A DNA stretch of 64,000 nucleotides from OLB17 sp040289905 (GTDB taxonomy: Bacteria > Acidobacteriota > Blastocatellia > Pyrinomonadales > Pyrinomonadaceae), in the NCBI GenBank assembly GCA_040289905.1, contig PSMA01000012.1:16717-80716 (forward strand), given 5' to 3'. A program made the translations under genes and the position numbers. Below, piece after piece: positions 61,934 through 64,000 of the stretch. The number at the start of each line of letters is the position of its first letter. Position 1 is the stretch's first letter. The notes under the pieces are model-generated. The model did no database searches. It worked only from the letters and a program-made list of their open reading frames with translations, and was not told where the DNA came from.

Positions 61934-62356
61934 CTAGGGCATCTTGTGAAATTCTACGCGTATAAACCGGACGACCTCGCGTATATCAGCTTCCGAAAGC
62001 TTGTTCTTGAAGGCGGGCATTCCTTCGTCTTCGACGCCGTCATAGATATATTTGTAGATTTTCGCGTCGTCGAATTTCTTTATCTTCTCGCTCGTAAGAT
62101 TGTCTGGCTTAATCGTTTTTCCTTCGATCGTGATCCGACCGCCCGTGCCATTTTCCTTGTGACAGGCGGCGCAGTTTGACATATAAATTTTTCGTCCAAG
62201 CGCAAGCTCCTCGTCGGCCACGGGTTGTGCGACGGGCTGCGAGGGTTGCACTGCTTGGGGTTCATTGGCCACATCGGATGGACCGTTAGATTGCCCATCA
62301 CAGGCAAGAAGAAATAGTGCAAGCGCAAGTAATGTAGAAACTTTCAGCTTTATCAT
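61934..62356 (-). CDS. Monohaem cytochrome c lipoprotein
   Basis: Small membrane-anchored c-type cytochrome of about 140 residues from ATG 62356; the frame is open to 62509 but the extra sequence precedes the signal peptide. The signal ends in a good lipobox (ALALFLLAC). After a Pro/Gln/Ala linker, SNCAACHKENGTGGR holds the CxxCH haem site and GVEDEGMPAFKNKL the Met axial ligand. Likely an electron carrier in a respiratory chain; the partner oxidase or dehydrogenase is not in the window. Divergent from the aldehyde dehydrogenase gene. Confidence 0.92.
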   Translation of the reverse strand: MIKLKVSTLLALALFLLACDGQSNGPSDVANEPQAVQPSQPVAQPVADEELALGRKIYMSNCAACHKENGTGGRITIEGKTIKPDNLTSEKIKKFDDAKIYKYIYDGVEDEGMPAFKNKLSEADIREVVRFIRVEFHKMP

Positions 62357-62441
62357 ACGTCTATGGGTTTGATTCCGAATCGCGAAAAGTTTAACGTAAT
62401 GGCGGATGAAAAAACAAGGTGGAAAATCTATTAGGAGACTA

Positions 62442-63845
62442 ATGTGGGTCGGCGGCGAGTGGCGAGATTCCGGCGATTCGATAACCGTCATTTCACCATT
62501 TTCAGGCAAAAAAATTGCGGCGGTTACTACTGCGGATCCCGACCTCGTCGAACGCTCGATTGCTGCTGGTGCTGAGGCAGCGCGACTGATGAAATCTTTC
62601 CCGCGATTCCGGATAGCAAAGGCGTTGAGGTTTATTGCTGAAGAGATTGAAAGACGAAAAGCCGAATTTATCGATTTGATTGTCGCCGAGGCTGCAAAGC
62701 CGGTAACTTATGCCCGCGACGAGGTCGAACGAGCGATCGCGACATTCTCGTTTGCTCGCGGAGAAACCGAGCGCTTTTCTGGCGAAATCGTTCCGATAGA
62801 TGCTCAATCGAGCGGATCGGGCAAATGGGCTCGTACGATTCGAATTCCGCGCGGCGTAATTTACGGAATTACTCCTTTCAATTTCCCTTTGAACCTCGTC
62901 GCTCACAAGGTTGCGCCGGCTCTTGCTTCCGCAAATGCCGTGATAATCAAACCAAGCCCAAGAACACCCCTGACGGCGCTGTTACTTGCGGAAGTTTTCC
63001 AGTCTTGTGGGTTACCGGGCGCGGCATTTCAGGTAGTCCCGGCTGATGTGTCTTTTGTCCGCAACTATCTCGACGACGAGCGAATTGCAATGATTTCATT
63101 TACCGGAAGCGCCGATGTCGGCTGGAAGCTGAAGGAGCATGCGGGACGAAAAGCAGTTGCGCTTGAACTTGGTGGAGCCGCGCCGGTAATCGTAGATCGG
63201 AGCGCAGACTTTGAGAAATCACTCTCGCGTTGCCTAATCGGAGCTTTTGCGTATTCGGGTCAGGTTTGCATTTCGGTACAGCGAATTTATGTTGAATCAA
63301 AGATTTTCTCCGATTGGATTAGCGTGTTTACAACCCGAGCCGAAGCGCTGCGTCGCGGCGATCCGGCTAATGAGAGTACGCAGATTTCGGTCATGATTGA
63401 TGAGTCAGCGGCAATGCGAACGGAAAAGTGGGTTGCCGAGGCCATCGATGGCGGAGCAAAGATTTTGACCGGCGGTAGGCGAGAGGGGGCGTTCTATGAG
63501 CCAACGGTTCTGACCGACACTGACCCGGAGATGAAAGTTGTTTCCGAAGAAGTCTTTGCGCCTGTTGTGACGGTTGAAATCTTCGACGATTTCGAGGCGG
63601 CGGTCGAGATGGCGAATCACAGCAAATATGGGCTACAGGCCGGCGTTTTCTCCAATAACGCCGCAAATATCGAGTATGCTGCCGAAAACCTCGAATACGG
63701 CGGTGTAATCATTAACGAGGTTCCGATTTTCAGAGTCGACAATATGCCTTACGGCGGGGTAAAAGAATCTGGCTTCGGCAGAGAGGGCGTCCGTTATGCA
63801 ATGGAAGAAATGACAGAGCAGCGGCTAATCGTCTATGCGCGTTAG
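62442..63845 (+). CDS. NAD(P)-dependent aldehyde dehydrogenase
   Basis: Aldehyde dehydrogenase superfamily enzyme of about 467 residues. ATG 62442 (MWVGGEWRDSGDSITVISPF) has AGGAG four bases upstream; ATG 62406 would add 12 Lys/Arg-rich residues. The cofactor region is GITPFNFPLNLVAHKVAPAL and FTGSADVGWKLK. The general-base Glu is in AVALELGGAAPVIV and the nucleophile Cys in YSGQVCISVQRI. The C-terminal EEVFAPVV and GGVKESGFGREG motifs are intact. The motif set resembles lactaldehyde/phosphonoacetaldehyde-type dehydrogenases, but the substrate cannot be fixed by eye. Confidence 0.93.
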   Translation: MWVGGEWRDSGDSITVISPFSGKKIAAVTTADPDLVERSIAAGAEAARLMKSFPRFRIAKALRFIAEEIERRKAEFIDLIVAEAAKPVTYARDEVERAIATFSFARGETERFSGEIVPIDAQSSGSGKWARTIRIPRGVIYGITPFNFPLNLVAHKVAPALASANAVIIKPSPRTPLTALLLAEVFQSCGLPGAAFQVVPADVSFVRNYLDDERIAMISFTGSADVGWKLKEHAGRKAVALELGGAAPVIVDRSADFEKSLSRCLIGAFAYSGQVCISVQRIYVESKIFSDWISVFTTRAEALRRGDPANESTQISVMIDESAAMRTEKWVAEAIDGGAKILTGGRREGAFYEPTVLTDTDPEMKVVSEEVFAPVVTVEIFDDFEAAVEMANHSKYGLQAGVFSNNAANIEYAAENLEYGGVIINEVPIFRVDNMPYGGVKESGFGREGVRYAMEEMTEQRLIVYAR

Positions 63846-63883
63846 CCGCGCCACCACGCTGGGGGAAAATCACGGATCATTTT

Positions 63884-64000
63884 ATGAAAACTTTCTATTC
63901 GAGTTCATTTAGAATTTTTTCGGCGGTTTTTCTGCTGTCGGCCACCCTTTTTGGACAAGACATCACGCTAAAGCTGAGTGGGCTGCAAAAGCCTGTCAAT
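63884..64000 (+). CDS. Exported protein, N-terminal fragment cut by window end
   Basis: Partial gene: ATG 63884 and 39 codons with no stop before the window ends. The first 25 residues form a signal peptide (FRIFSAVFLLSATLFGQ). The mature start DITLKLSGLQKPVN resembles the N-terminus of penicillin-acylase-family hydrolases, in which a 'GL..PV' strand precedes the RD.(W/F)G(V/I)P(H/Y) motif, but the diagnostic part is outside the window. Confidence 0.6.
   Translation, partial: MKTFYSSSFRIFSAVFLLSATLFGQDITLKLSGLQKPVN

Overview
The window looks like chromosomal backbone of an Acidobacteriota bacterium, most likely class Blastocatellia (Pyrinomonadaceae-like). Grounds: a VWFA-related acidobacterial-domain protein, a gingipain-type (C25) secreted protease, many exported TPR proteins, small zinc-ribbon membrane proteins and moderate GC. 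This placement is inference from gene content; no rRNA is present. A run of 119 N inside tdh marks a scaffold join, so the source is probably a draft or metagenome assembly. No insertion sequence, prophage, integrase, CRISPR array or rRNA operon was seen.

Layout. 0-9 kb (+): exported alkaline phosphatase, fmt, rsmB, a PASTA protein, rpe, a BamD-like protein and a large TPR protein, closed by a strong bidirectional terminator. 9-17 kb: M48 protease (-), an orphan 1177-residue PglY/BrxC-like ATPase, a DUF2520 protein and a tightly overlapped fur / ferredoxin-like / membrane-protein operon. 17-24 kb: MscS channel with a cyclic-nucleotide domain, gamma-glutamyltransferase, small hypothetical proteins, a CrtC-like gene split by an in-frame TGA, and a YbjQ protein. 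24-30 kb: aconitase, C25 protease, tRNA-Arg(CCG). 30-33 kb (-): mltG, HAD phosphatase, cyclophilin, dtd and a cyclophilin lipoprotein. 33-44 kb: exported repeat-domain protein, ilvA, stomatin-like protein, glutathione peroxidase, thpR, lytic transglycosylase, a sugar isomerase/oxidoreductase pair, VWA protein and a small zincin.

44-55 kb is an information-processing and amino-acid block. On the minus strand lie pheS, pheT, a ZapB-like coiled coil, zapA and a candidate 6S RNA, and separately thrS-infC-rpmI-rplT with a terminator. Between them on the plus strand is tdh-kbl (threonine to glycine and acetyl-CoA). 55-61 kb carries tRNA-Val(GAC) and a divergent histidine-utilisation cluster: hutU-hutG leftward, hutI-hutH rightward, with a VanY-like lipoprotein overlapping the end of hutH. 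The right end has tRNA-Arg(TCG), a cytochrome c lipoprotein, an aldehyde dehydrogenase and the start of an exported protein cut by the window edge.

Most notable points: the orphan PglY/BrxC-like ATPase among housekeeping genes; a structured 214-nt candidate 6S RNA after zapA; infC apparently starting at ATC behind a perfect AGGAGG; the CrtC-like gene with one in-frame TGA; a PheT lacking its EMAP/tRNA-binding insert; and a Fur-coupled ferredoxin-like protein missing one cluster cysteine.
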